7,776 bases of DNA from Planctomycetota bacterium (GTDB lineage Bacteria; Planctomycetota; Phycisphaerae; UBA1845). The stretch spans positions 1 to 7,776 of the forward strand of contig JADFRH010000107.1 in NCBI GenBank assembly GCA_022561415.1. Reading direction: 5' to 3'. Numbering within the stretch: position 1 is the first letter of the stretch; every line of letters begins with the position of its first letter. Made by a program: the position numbers and the translations under genes. This document shows, in pieces, positions 1-5,620 of the stretch. Under the pieces are notes generated by a model that had not been told where the DNA came from, ran no database searches, and saw only the letters and a list, made by a program, of their open reading frames with translations.

Positions 1-573
1 CCCGCCTTGATCGTGCTGGATATCATGCTGCCCAAAATCAACGGCTACGAGATTTGCCGTCGAGTTCGGAAGGCGGGCTTGGACATGCCCATCATCATGT
101 TGACCGCAAAGAGCCAGGAACCGGACATCGTACTGGGGCTTAATCTCGGCGCCGATGACTACGTTACCAAGCCCTTCAGCGTCAAAGAGTTGCTGGCACG
201 TGCCAACGCTTTTCTACGCCGGCGGCGTGAAGAGGTGCAGGAAGTTCATCGATTCGGCGAATTCGAGCTTGATACGGTGTCGCACAAACTCTTCCGTAAG
301 GGCGTTGAAGTTCCGCTCACGCCCAAGGAGTTCCGCTTGCTCGAATTCTTCGTACGACGTCCCGGCCACGCGCTCACCCGCGACCGTATTCTGCGTGCCG
401 TGTGGGGAAGTGACATTCACGTGACTTCGCGGAGCGTTGATCGCTTTATCAATACGCTAAGAGGCAAAATCGAAGCCGACCCGAACCACCCAGCGTTCAT
501 TGAGACGATCCGAGATATAGGATACCGCTTCGAGACCCCGGACGGCATCAACAGCGCAGCGCCTCGGAAGTAA
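1..573 (+). CDS. OmpR/PhoB-family response regulator, 5' end outside the window
   Basis: This is a two-component response regulator: a receiver domain followed by a winged-helix DNA-binding domain, acting in the cytoplasm as a phosphorylation-controlled transcription factor. The frame is open from base 1, so the start lies upstream and 190 residues are visible. In the receiver part, the phosphoacceptor Asp sits in VLDIMLP (codon 19-21), the conserved Thr in IMLTAKS (103-105) and the conserved Lys in VTKPF (169-171). Together with GADDY these show an intact active site. The output domain runs from about FGEFELD to the end and shows the family signatures LTPKEFRLLEFF, a recognition-helix region around SRSVDRFINTLR, and the wing motif IRDIGYRF. 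Only roughly the first 45-50 receiver residues are missing. No histidine kinase follows, so the partner is probably upstream or elsewhere. It is separated from blaI by about 430 bases and is probably not in its operon. Confidence 0.95.
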   Translation, partial: PALIVLDIMLPKINGYEICRRVRKAGLDMPIIMLTAKSQEPDIVLGLNLGADDYVTKPFSVKELLARANAFLRRRREEVQEVHRFGEFELDTVSHKLFRKGVEVPLTPKEFRLLEFFVRRPGHALTRDRILRAVWGSDIHVTSRSVDRFINTLRGKIEADPNHPAFIETIRDIGYRFETPDGINSAAPRK

Positions 574-592
574 GCATCCACCCTTCCCCTCA

Positions 593-627
593 TGTACTCT
601 GTCCGGGACTCCACGTTGCGTTCGAGC
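593..627 (+). repeat. Dispersed 35-base intergenic repeat, copy A
   Basis: This segment matches the segment at 5586-5620 without gaps at 29 of 35 positions by hand alignment. The invariant cores are CGGGACTCCACGT and GTTCGAGC. Weaker similarity continues for about 10 bases to the left (6 of 10). It starts 20 bases after the stop codon of the response regulator. Both copies lie in gene-free spacers downstream of plus-strand genes. Function unknown: a short repetitive element, a processing or termination signal, or a remnant of a larger mobile repeat are all possible. Confidence 0.6.
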
Positions 628-723
628 CACCCGTCCTTTCACCCCTACCTGGAGTCCGCGAAGTACACGGCGGACCGTGAATAGGTGTCGTGATTGGGTC
701 GCACGGGCTGCCCCCGGGATGTT

Positions 724-750
724 TTCGGCGACGCCAAGCTACACGCCGAA
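724..750. repeat. 7-bp perfect inverted repeat
   Basis: TTCGGCG at 724-730 is the exact reverse complement of CGCCGAA at 744-750, with a 13-base loop. There is no T-run after it on either strand, so it is not a canonical terminator. It may be chance structure in GC-rich DNA. Confidence 0.3.
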
Positions 751-937
751 TCCGCGTTCATGGCATGAAGAACCCCGGTTTCGGTCTGCACCCAGGGCTA
801 AACTACCGTCGGCATAAGCGGGGCTTCAAGCCACCCTGAAGAGCTAGCCAACGACCCAAGTAGAGCTTTGACAAGCAGCTCGGGATTCTTGCTGGACCCG
901 AGCCGGCTCAATATGTAGAAACTTCTTCACTTTTTCC

Positions 938-966
938 TTGACAGGCCATGCAAAGTGTTGTAAAGT
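938..966 (+). promoter_or_regulatory. Sigma70-type promoter of the blaI-M56 operon
   Basis: A perfect -35 hexamer TTGACA (938-943) is followed by exactly 17 bases and a -10 hexamer TAAAGT (961-966; 4 of 6 to TATAAT). Transcription would start near 972-974, leaving a leader of about 30 bases before the blaI ATG at 1004 with its AGGAG ribosome-binding site at 991-995. Position, strand and spacing all fit. Housekeeping promoters of planctomycetes are less well characterised, so the assignment rests on the general sigma70 consensus. Confidence 0.65.
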
Positions 967-970
967 ATTC
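951..970 (+). promoter_or_regulatory. Candidate BlaI operator: 10-bp-period direct repeat over the -10 element
   Basis: CAAAGTGTTG (951-960) is followed directly by TAAAGTATTC (961-970): AAAGT recurs at exactly one helical turn and 7 of 10 positions agree. The repeat covers the spacer end and the -10 hexamer, the place where a repressor would block RNA polymerase. BlaI-family repressors usually autoregulate from such positions, but known BlaI/MecI sites are dyads with TACA/TGTA halves. A direct repeat is therefore atypical and the call is an inference from position and repetition. Confidence 0.4.
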
Positions 971-1003
971 ACATAGACGTAGACGCTTTCAGGAGACAAT
1001 GCC

Positions 1004-1396
1004 ATGCCAAATTTCACGCCGGGTGAACTCGAAGTCATGCAGGTGTTGTGGGCGAAGGGTCCGCTGAAGCCCGCGGAGCTGCTGGAACACCTCGACCGAG
1101 CGATGACAAACGCCGCGCTGCGGTCCGTGTTACGCGTCCTGTTGGAAAAGGGCCATCTTACCCGCCGCAAGGTGGGCAAGGCGTACTTCTATCGACCGAA
1201 GCGGTCGGCCCAGGCATCTCTCAAGAAGATGGCGGGGCAACTTGCGGACATCTTTTTCGGCGGTTCCAAAACGGGACTGATCGCACAACTGATCAAAACC
1301 GAGGAGCTCTCAGATGACGACATCCGCGAACTTCAACGGATCGCCGAATCCAAGGGCGCTTCCAAGCGCTCAGCGGGAAGAGGGAAGAACCAGTGA
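1004..1396 (+). CDS. blaI: BlaI/MecI/CopY-family transcriptional repressor
   Basis: This is a 130-residue cytoplasmic winged-helix repressor, expected to bind as a dimer to the promoter of its own operon and other targets and to be inactivated through the neighbouring M56 peptidase. The N-terminal DNA-binding domain (about residues 5-66) shows the family pattern: FTPGELEVMQVLW, then KPAELLEHL, the recognition helix TNAALRSVLRVLLEKGHL and the wing TRRKVGKAYFYRP. The C-terminal helical dimerisation part (about 70-118) contains MAGQLADIFFGGS and TEELSDDDIRELQRI, matching the layout of staphylococcal BlaI. The length is normal for the family. The start at 1004 is supported by AGGAG at 991-995 with an 8-base spacer; an overlapping out-of-frame ATG at 999 is rejected. 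Its TGA stop overlaps the GTG of the next gene by 4 bases. In beta-lactam-responsive relatives this pair controls a beta-lactamase, but none is visible here, so the symbol denotes the family and not a proven resistance role. Confidence 0.93.
   Translation: MPNFTPGELEVMQVLWAKGPLKPAELLEHLDRAMTNAALRSVLRVLLEKGHLTRRKVGKAYFYRPKRSAQASLKKMAGQLADIFFGGSKTGLIAQLIKTEELSDDDIRELQRIAESKGASKRSAGRGKNQ
1381..1385 (+). promoter_or_regulatory. Ribosome-binding site selecting the GTG start of the M56 gene
   Basis: AGGGA lies 7 bases before the GTG at 1393, inside the last codons of blaI. Together with the 4-base overlap of stop and start (GTGA, 1393-1396) it supports translational coupling of repressor and peptidase. 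Starting further down at an ATG would remove the first transmembrane segment. Confidence 0.6.
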
Positions 1397-4245
1397 TCGG
1401 AAACTTGACAATCTGGTTGGTAGATCCGCCCTTCTGGTTCGAGGTGCTAACGAAGACGACACTCTGTCTTGCGTTCGCCTGGTTATTCGTGCTCGTTCTG
1501 CGCGAACGTAATCCGCGTTGGCGGATCCTGGTGTGGCGATGCACCGCCGTAGCCGTGGTGTTGATTCCCTTCATGAGCTTGACGTCCGGTGCAATCCGTC
1601 TACCGGTCCGCGTGGCCGAGCCGGTTCGTAGCGCCCCACCCTTGGCATCTTCACCGGACGGCCCGGCATTCGAACGTGATGCGACCAACATTCTTGGAGG
1701 TTTGGACGCCGCGCAGACCGCGCGCGACGCGGAAGCCACGGCTGAAAAGTCCGGGCTGGAGCTCGATCTATTACCCGACGCGTCCGAGCGGATCGCATCC
1801 ACTCCGTCGAAGCTGCGCACGCTGCTGCTCACACTATGGGGTGTGATCGCTGCTTTGCTGACGGTCCGCATGTTCGCGTCGGTTCTTCGTGTCCGTGCAA
1901 TCGTCACCCATTCGTCTTTGGCTCCCAAAGACTGCCGCCAACTGCTATACGACGTCGGAGCGGAACTGCGAAGTACGCGGCACGTCGAGTTGCGATGCAC
2001 AGAGGAGATCACGGGGCCGTTCCTGACCGGAATGCGTACGCCCATCATCGTCTTGCCGCAGGAGATGGTGGAGCCGGAATACCGGACCGACCTTCGCGGC
2101 GTTCTTGCCCACGAGCTGATGCACGTAAACTCGCACGACCTGTTTTGGATGGGAGTCATGCGCTGGCTTAGCCTTCCTTTTTGGTTTCACCCACTGATGT
2201 GGAAGGTTCGAGAAGTCCACGCGACCGCATGCGAACAGGTTTGCGACAGTGAAGCGGCCTCCTACGTGGGCGATGTGGCTACCTATTCCAGAACCATTGC
2301 GCAGATCGCGTTAAAGGTGACCGGTTGGTCGCCGTCTTCCGCCGCCGTTCCGATGGCGCGAACTTCGGAGGTCATGGGTCGGTTGGCGACGCTGCGGGGA
2401 ATGCTCTCCTCTCCGCCGCTGAACCGACGGCAGATTGCCGCTTCGATATGTCTCGCCACGCTCATGGGTACGACGCTCGGCACGCTGGAAGTCGTCCGGG
2501 CAGACCGCCTTGCGAGTGTCCATGCGTCAGGAATGTCTCTCCGGCACGTTTGGGATATGCCCGCCTGGGGGACACCTTCCGGCCCGTTGTCGGCGGGCGG
2601 ACGGTTCCTTTCGTATGAGGCCTGGGAGTTCGGCAACCTGGCCGTTCATGACTTCCAGACGAACACGGATCAACTGGTTACGAACAACAGCTACTGGGCG
2701 GAAACCGGCGGCTGGGAGGAAGCTTCGATCATTTCGCCCGACGGTTCCAGAATCGTGTACTCCTGGAACGACGAATCCGGGACCGGGGCGTACGAGCTAC
2801 GCGTGATCGATCGCGACGGGTCCAACATGCGAATCCTGCACAAGAGCGACGACGTCTACTGGATCAAACCCTTTGACTGGGCCGGCGATGGTTCACAAGT
2901 CCTGGCCGTCTTTTGGAGTTCATCCAATTCGGTCGGCAAGCTGGTGACCGTGTCCTTGGTCGACGGCGCCGTGCGAACGCTTCGAACCTGGACCAAGGAA
3001 CAGGGTTTGCCGCAGAACGCCGCCTTCTCGCCGAATGGTGCCTACGCCGCCTACGACATGACGCAAGCCGGCTCGGCCGATCGGGATATTTTCATCTTTG
3101 ATCTTGTGGCCAATACGGAGGAGCCGCTGGTCAATCACCCAGCCAATGACGAGTTTGTCGATTGGGCGCCCCACGGCAACCGGATCTTGTTCACGACCAC
3201 CCGAACACAAACGCCTAGTTTGTGGCTCATCAGCGTGGTCGAAGGTAAGCCCGAAGGCGCTCCGATTCGGCTGAAGGACGACTTTGAAGGCGTCCCCGTC
3301 GGGATGTCCGCCGGCGGTTCACTCTACTTTGCCAGGGCGACCGGCAACCACCAGGTCCATCTCGGCGTCCTCGATCCGGTAGGCGGCGGCTTGGAGGGTC
3401 AGCCGACCGTAGCCAGTTCGTTTCATTTCGGTGCCACCGTTCACGGAGACTGGTCGCCTGACGGTAAGTTTCTGGCGATGCGCGTTGCTTCAACCGGCTG
3501 GTCCGGTACGCCCGGCCCGGGCACATTCGCGTTTGTGATTCTGTCTCTCGAAACGGGCCGCGAGCGCACGCTGACGTTGACTCAGCCGTTTCGGTACGCT
3601 CGGCGATTGGAAGGTCCGTGGTGGTCGCCGGATGGGAAAGCGCTCGTCGTGCGCGGCGTTGGCGTGCAGGACGGGCCGGGAATCTACACGATCGATGTGG
3701 CAAGCGGCGCAACCAAGATGCTGGTATCCGGTTCGGTTTTTGGTCCGAGGTTTTCGCCCGACGGCCGGCACCTGTACTTCGCTCGCAGGCAACGAACAAA
3801 GCCGGGGGGCGTGCTGGTACGAAGAGACCTGACGACCGCTGAGGAAACCGTCATCTACGAGGGCGCCGAAACAGCCAACGGGCGTAATCTGTCACCGGAT
3901 GGTTTGCAGTTTTCGTTTCGTCGCCCCGACGGCTCGATGGTTGTCGCGTCGATTGCGACCGGGGAGCAACGAGAACTACTACGTATCGCACCCGACCAAC
4001 GGAACACGGCCGGCGCAAGTGATTTTCTCATCTGGTCGTCGGACGGCAACTACCTGCTGTTCTGTAAACGCAACAATGAGCTGTGGCGCGTGCAAGTGGA
4101 GACGGGTGAACAACAAAGAATCGTATCCGAATTCGGGACCGTCATCGGGCAAACATCTATGCACTCCGATGGGAAACGAATTGTCATCACTGCCGACCAC
4201 GGATCCAGCGTGGAAGTGTGGGCCATGGAAGATTTCTTGCCCTAG
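1393..4245 (+). CDS. BlaR1-like M56 membrane metallopeptidase with C-terminal 12-motif PD40 beta-propeller sensor
   Basis: The 950-residue protein is predicted to span the inner membrane. Hydrophobic segments lie at about 15-36, 44-68, 141-163 and 347-366, with a further hydrophobic stretch after the protease motif (about 250-270). The M56 zinc site is visible: HELMH at 240-244 supplies two His ligands and the catalytic Glu, and E281 in EQVCD (281-285) is the expected third ligand. Following the known BlaR1 topology, the protease faces the cytoplasm and the part after the fourth helix faces the periplasm. That part (about 378-950) is not a penicillin-binding domain and no SxxK/SxN sensor motif is seen in it. 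Instead it has PD40/TolB-like motifs of the S-P-D-G type at about 400, 448, 498, 546, 592, 639, 688, 745, 788, 834, 882 and 924. Their spacing is about 42-57 residues, fitting two six-bladed propellers. BlaR1 is about 585 residues, so the extra length is the propeller. The likely role is signal-activated cleavage that leads to loss of BlaI repression; the ligand is unknown. Confidence 0.9.
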   Translation: MIGNLTIWLVDPPFWFEVLTKTTLCLAFAWLFVLVLRERNPRWRILVWRCTAVAVVLIPFMSLTSGAIRLPVRVAEPVRSAPPLASSPDGPAFERDATNILGGLDAAQTARDAEATAEKSGLELDLLPDASERIASTPSKLRTLLLTLWGVIAALLTVRMFASVLRVRAIVTHSSLAPKDCRQLLYDVGAELRSTRHVELRCTEEITGPFLTGMRTPIIVLPQEMVEPEYRTDLRGVLAHELMHVNSHDLFWMGVMRWLSLPFWFHPLMWKVREVHATACEQVCDSEAASYVGDVATYSRTIAQIALKVTGWSPSSAAVPMARTSEVMGRLATLRGMLSSPPLNRRQIAASICLATLMGTTLGTLEVVRADRLASVHASGMSLRHVWDMPAWGTPSGPLSAGGRFLSYEAWEFGNLAVHDFQTNTDQLVTNNSYWAETGGWEEASIISPDGSRIVYSWNDESGTGAYELRVIDRDGSNMRILHKSDDVYWIKPFDWAGDGSQVLAVFWSSSNSVGKLVTVSLVDGAVRTLRTWTKEQGLPQNAAFSPNGAYAAYDMTQAGSADRDIFIFDLVANTEEPLVNHPANDEFVDWAPHGNRILFTTTRTQTPSLWLISVVEGKPEGAPIRLKDDFEGVPVGMSAGGSLYFARATGNHQVHLGVLDPVGGGLEGQPTVASSFHFGATVHGDWSPDGKFLAMRVASTGWSGTPGPGTFAFVILSLETGRERTLTLTQPFRYARRLEGPWWSPDGKALVVRGVGVQDGPGIYTIDVASGATKMLVSGSVFGPRFSPDGRHLYFARRQRTKPGGVLVRRDLTTAEETVIYEGAETANGRNLSPDGLQFSFRRPDGSMVVASIATGEQRELLRIAPDQRNTAGASDFLIWSSDGNYLLFCKRNNELWRVQVETGEQQRIVSEFGTVIGQTSMHSDGKRIVITADHGSSVEVWAMEDFLP

Positions 4246-4394
4246 GGTGGTGCTGGTGCGCCGAACATTGAACGCTCGACGATGAGTGCCGGAATAATGC
4301 CACTCGTAAAGACGATGAGCGCAACCGCGCCGGCGGCGCACTCAGCGACCACCCGGAGCTTTCCCGGTGACTGCTGAGCAAGAACAAGAGACAT
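4242..4394 (-). pseudogene. Possible minus-strand remnant with LacI/PurR-like C-terminus (or a small membrane protein)
   Basis: Read from the ATG at 4394 this frame gives 50 residues with a natural composition, unlike the Arg/Ser-rich shadows elsewhere. It ends IIPALIVERSMFGAP, which resembles the LacI-family terminus of PurR, where P-x-L-I-x-R-R-S occurs in the same place. Upstream, QQSPGKLRVVAE resembles the 'Q-P-x-x-x-L-G-x-x-A' segment that precedes it in that family. Its TAG overlaps the TAG of the M56 gene in a shared CTAG, a common arrangement for real convergent genes. No ribosome-binding site precedes the ATG, and the frame upstream (to about 4450) merges into the leader of the secreted-protein gene, so an intact regulator is excluded. 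Alternatives are a 50-residue single-helix protein (hydrophobic AGAVALIVFTSGIIPALIV) or a chance frame. The resemblance is from memory and not from a search. Confidence 0.3.
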
Positions 4395-4420
4395 AGGTAT
4401 CAGTGAAATGGGCCGTAGAT

Positions 4421-4438
4421 ACGGGTCGGCGCACCCGT
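4421..4438 (+). repeat. Perfect 6-bp hairpin in the leader of the secreted-protein gene
   Basis: ACGGGT (4421-4426) and ACCCGT (4433-4438) are exact reverse complements around a 6-base loop. It lies about 50 bases before the start codon at 4486 and is followed by CCGGTCACCGG (about 4445-4455), also self-complementary. It could be 5' UTR structure, or a weak terminator of the preceding operon, although no T-run follows. The remaining spacer from 4246 to 4485 shows no clear promoter. Confidence 0.35.
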
Positions 4439-4470
4439 CGGACCCGGTCACCGGCCCGCAAAGAAAGAGT

Positions 4471-4476
4471 AAGGAG
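4471..4476 (+). promoter_or_regulatory. Ribosome-binding site fixing the start of the secreted protein
   Basis: AAGGAG is placed 9 bases before the ATG at 4486. The same frame is open back to an ATG at 4408, but that start lacks such a site and would bury the signal peptide behind 26 extra residues, so 4486 is preferred. Confidence 0.8.
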
Positions 4477-4485
4477 AATCTGATT

Positions 4486-5430
4486 ATGTTCACACGTAGC
4501 GAACGACATACAGTTTCGAGGATTCTGGCGGTTGCGACAATGGCCGCGTGGCTGCTGCTGCCGGGTATGGGCCAGACGCCGGCCTTCGGCGCCAACGAGA
4601 AGGGTCCACGATGCAGCGACGGCATCGACAACGACGGCGACGGTCTGATCGACTGTGACGACCCGGATTGCAATTGCGGCGGCGATGACGGCGGAGGCGA
4701 CAAGGCGAATCAGCCGTGCGTTATCTTTGATGATCTGCTCTATGACAGCGTGCAAAGTGACGACGGCACGCCGTATTGCGACAGCAAGAAGGCCAAGGTC
4801 TCGGTTAAGATCGGTCGCGGCGGGCACCTCAGACTGGGGACCAACAGCAGTGCCAAAGCCGGCCAGGGACGGGGGCTGTTCGTTGACTTCGGCACCGCCG
4901 TCACACTTGCACCGGGCACGGTCAATGAAATGGTGATCCAGACAACGGACGATGCGTTAGGCAACGCGCTCGTGATTGCCGTCAGTGCTGGGGTCCACGT
5001 CGGTGAAAAGCAGGATGATTTCGACTTTTTCAATATGCCGACGGGATTTGAGGACAATGTGAATCTGGCCATCCGCGTCCTTTTTTCTTTCACAGATGGC
5101 AGCAGCGACAGTCTCCTCATCCGGCTCGCTCCGACCCCGGGCTCAGATCTGGATCCGGGCGCAGATCGCAACTGCCCGAGCAGCGATTCCGTATCGGTCA
5201 CGGACCTTGGGATCGATTCAGCGACGGGACTTCACACGTGGACGGTCGTGACCCAGCCGGTGGTTTCCGACGCGTGCATCAGCCGAAGCGGCGAGTGTGA
5301 GTTTGGCGAGACTGACGACACTGGCCAGACGTGCCTTCTCTCGGACGTCGATCCCGACGGCCCAGACTTTAGCCTTGACCCGGGCCATATCGCGTTGAGC
5401 TTCGGCTTCACGGTCACCGCGGCCCCGTAG
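4486..5430 (+). CDS. Secreted Asp- and Cys-rich protein with DxDxDG-type motif, function unknown
   Basis: This 314-residue protein has a Sec-type signal peptide: basic N-terminus (MFTRSERH), hydrophobic core at about 13-26 (ILAVATMAAWLLLP) and a likely cut after residue 35 (AFG, before ANEK). The mature protein opens with CSDGIDNDGDGLIDCDDPDC (43-62), a short acidic repeat common in secreted proteins of planctomycetes and myxobacteria. Its D-x-D-x-D-G spacing resembles calcium-binding loops. A Gly/Asp linker follows, then a body of about 240 residues with no family I recognise. The body looks beta-rich (KAKVSVKIGRGG, FVDFGTAVTL, IALSFGFTVTA). The mature part has ten Cys, an even number consistent with disulfides outside the cytoplasm. 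No membrane anchor, dockerin or sorting signal is seen. It is 240 bases downstream of the M56 gene with its own ribosome-binding site; co-regulation with the BlaI/M56 pair is possible but not shown. Confidence 0.85.
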   Translation: MFTRSERHTVSRILAVATMAAWLLLPGMGQTPAFGANEKGPRCSDGIDNDGDGLIDCDDPDCNCGGDDGGGDKANQPCVIFDDLLYDSVQSDDGTPYCDSKKAKVSVKIGRGGHLRLGTNSSAKAGQGRGLFVDFGTAVTLAPGTVNEMVIQTTDDALGNALVIAVSAGVHVGEKQDDFDFFNMPTGFEDNVNLAIRVLFSFTDGSSDSLLIRLAPTPGSDLDPGADRNCPSSDSVSVTDLGIDSATGLHTWTVVTQPVVSDACISRSGECEFGETDDTGQTCLLSDVDPDGPDFSLDPGHIALSFGFTVTAAP

Positions 5431-5445
5431 AGATGGGACCGGCAG

Positions 5446-5464
5446 GGCAGGTTGCAAACCTGCC
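5446..5464 (+). terminator. Strong hairpin just after the secreted-protein gene, probable terminator without T-run
   Basis: GGCAGGTT (5446-5453) and AACCTGCC (5457-5464) form a perfect 8-bp stem with a GCA loop, 15 bases after the stop codon. Placement is ideal for a terminator, but the following bases (GCCGATCCTGG) have no T-run on the plus strand. It may therefore work with another factor, protect the mRNA 3' end, or be a REP-like palindromic element. Confidence 0.5.
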
Positions 5465-5485
5465 GCCGATCCTGGAGTTGAAGAA

Positions 5486-5517
5486 CCAGGCGCTTGGACG
5501 AAGGCGCGCAAGCCTGG
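5486..5517. repeat. Second hairpin in the same spacer
   Basis: CCAGG-CG-CTTG (5486-5496) pairs with CAAGCCTGG (5509-5517): nine pairs with a two-base bulge and a loop of 12. It follows the 5446-5464 hairpin by about 20 bases, so the spacer carries two structures in tandem between the convergent genes. On the minus strand it could also lie in the 3' region of the glycosyltransferase transcript. Confidence 0.4.
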
Positions 5518-5585
5518 CTGTCGCGTAAGTGTCCAACTTGTCCATGAGACAGAGGTCCGCGAGGGTGCTGTGGCTGTTTCCCTAG

Positions 5586-5620
5586 TGTAGGCTGTTCGGG
5601 ACTCCACGTAAGGTTCGAGC
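5586..5620 (+). repeat. Dispersed 35-base intergenic repeat, copy B
   Basis: This copy has the same orientation as the one at 593-627 and matches 29 of 35 positions, including the uninterrupted 13-base core CGGGACTCCACGT. It lies about 155 bases after the secreted-protein stop, beyond two hairpins. Being outside any gene in both places and nearly 5 kb apart, the pair is unlikely to reflect a shared coding sequence. Confidence 0.6.

Larger units (their letters stand above)
574..937. other. Gene-free spacer between response regulator and blaI
   Basis: No reading frame here looks like a gene. The stretch holds a dispersed-repeat copy close to the response-regulator stop. It also has a 6-bp inverted repeat (GTCCGC / GCGGAC, about 654-675) and a 7-bp inverted repeat at 724-750. 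A TTGACA at 868-873 has no acceptable -10 element 17 bases away. Around 785-835 is a purine/pyrimidine-imbalanced, hairpin-prone stretch (CAGGGCT ... AAGCCACCCTG). No recognised RNA family was identified. It may contain the 3' UTR of the regulator and the upstream region of blaI. Confidence 0.6.

Noticed and set aside
868..896. Second TTGACA (868-873) upstream of blaI
   Set aside because: The hexamer 17 bases downstream is GCTGGA, which is not a -10 element, and no gene starts nearby.
1293..2159. Minus-strand frame of 288 residues opposite the M56 gene
   Set aside because: Composition rich in Arg, Ser and Thr typical of antisense shadows; the plus strand encodes the M56 domain with its zinc motif.
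4342..4827. Minus-strand frame of about 160 residues with an Ile/Val/Ala-rich stretch opposite the start of the secreted protein
   Set aside because: It is the antisense of the Asp/Gly-rich repeat (GAC/GGC codons read as GTC/GCC), and the plus strand has a ribosome-binding site, signal peptide and coherent protein.
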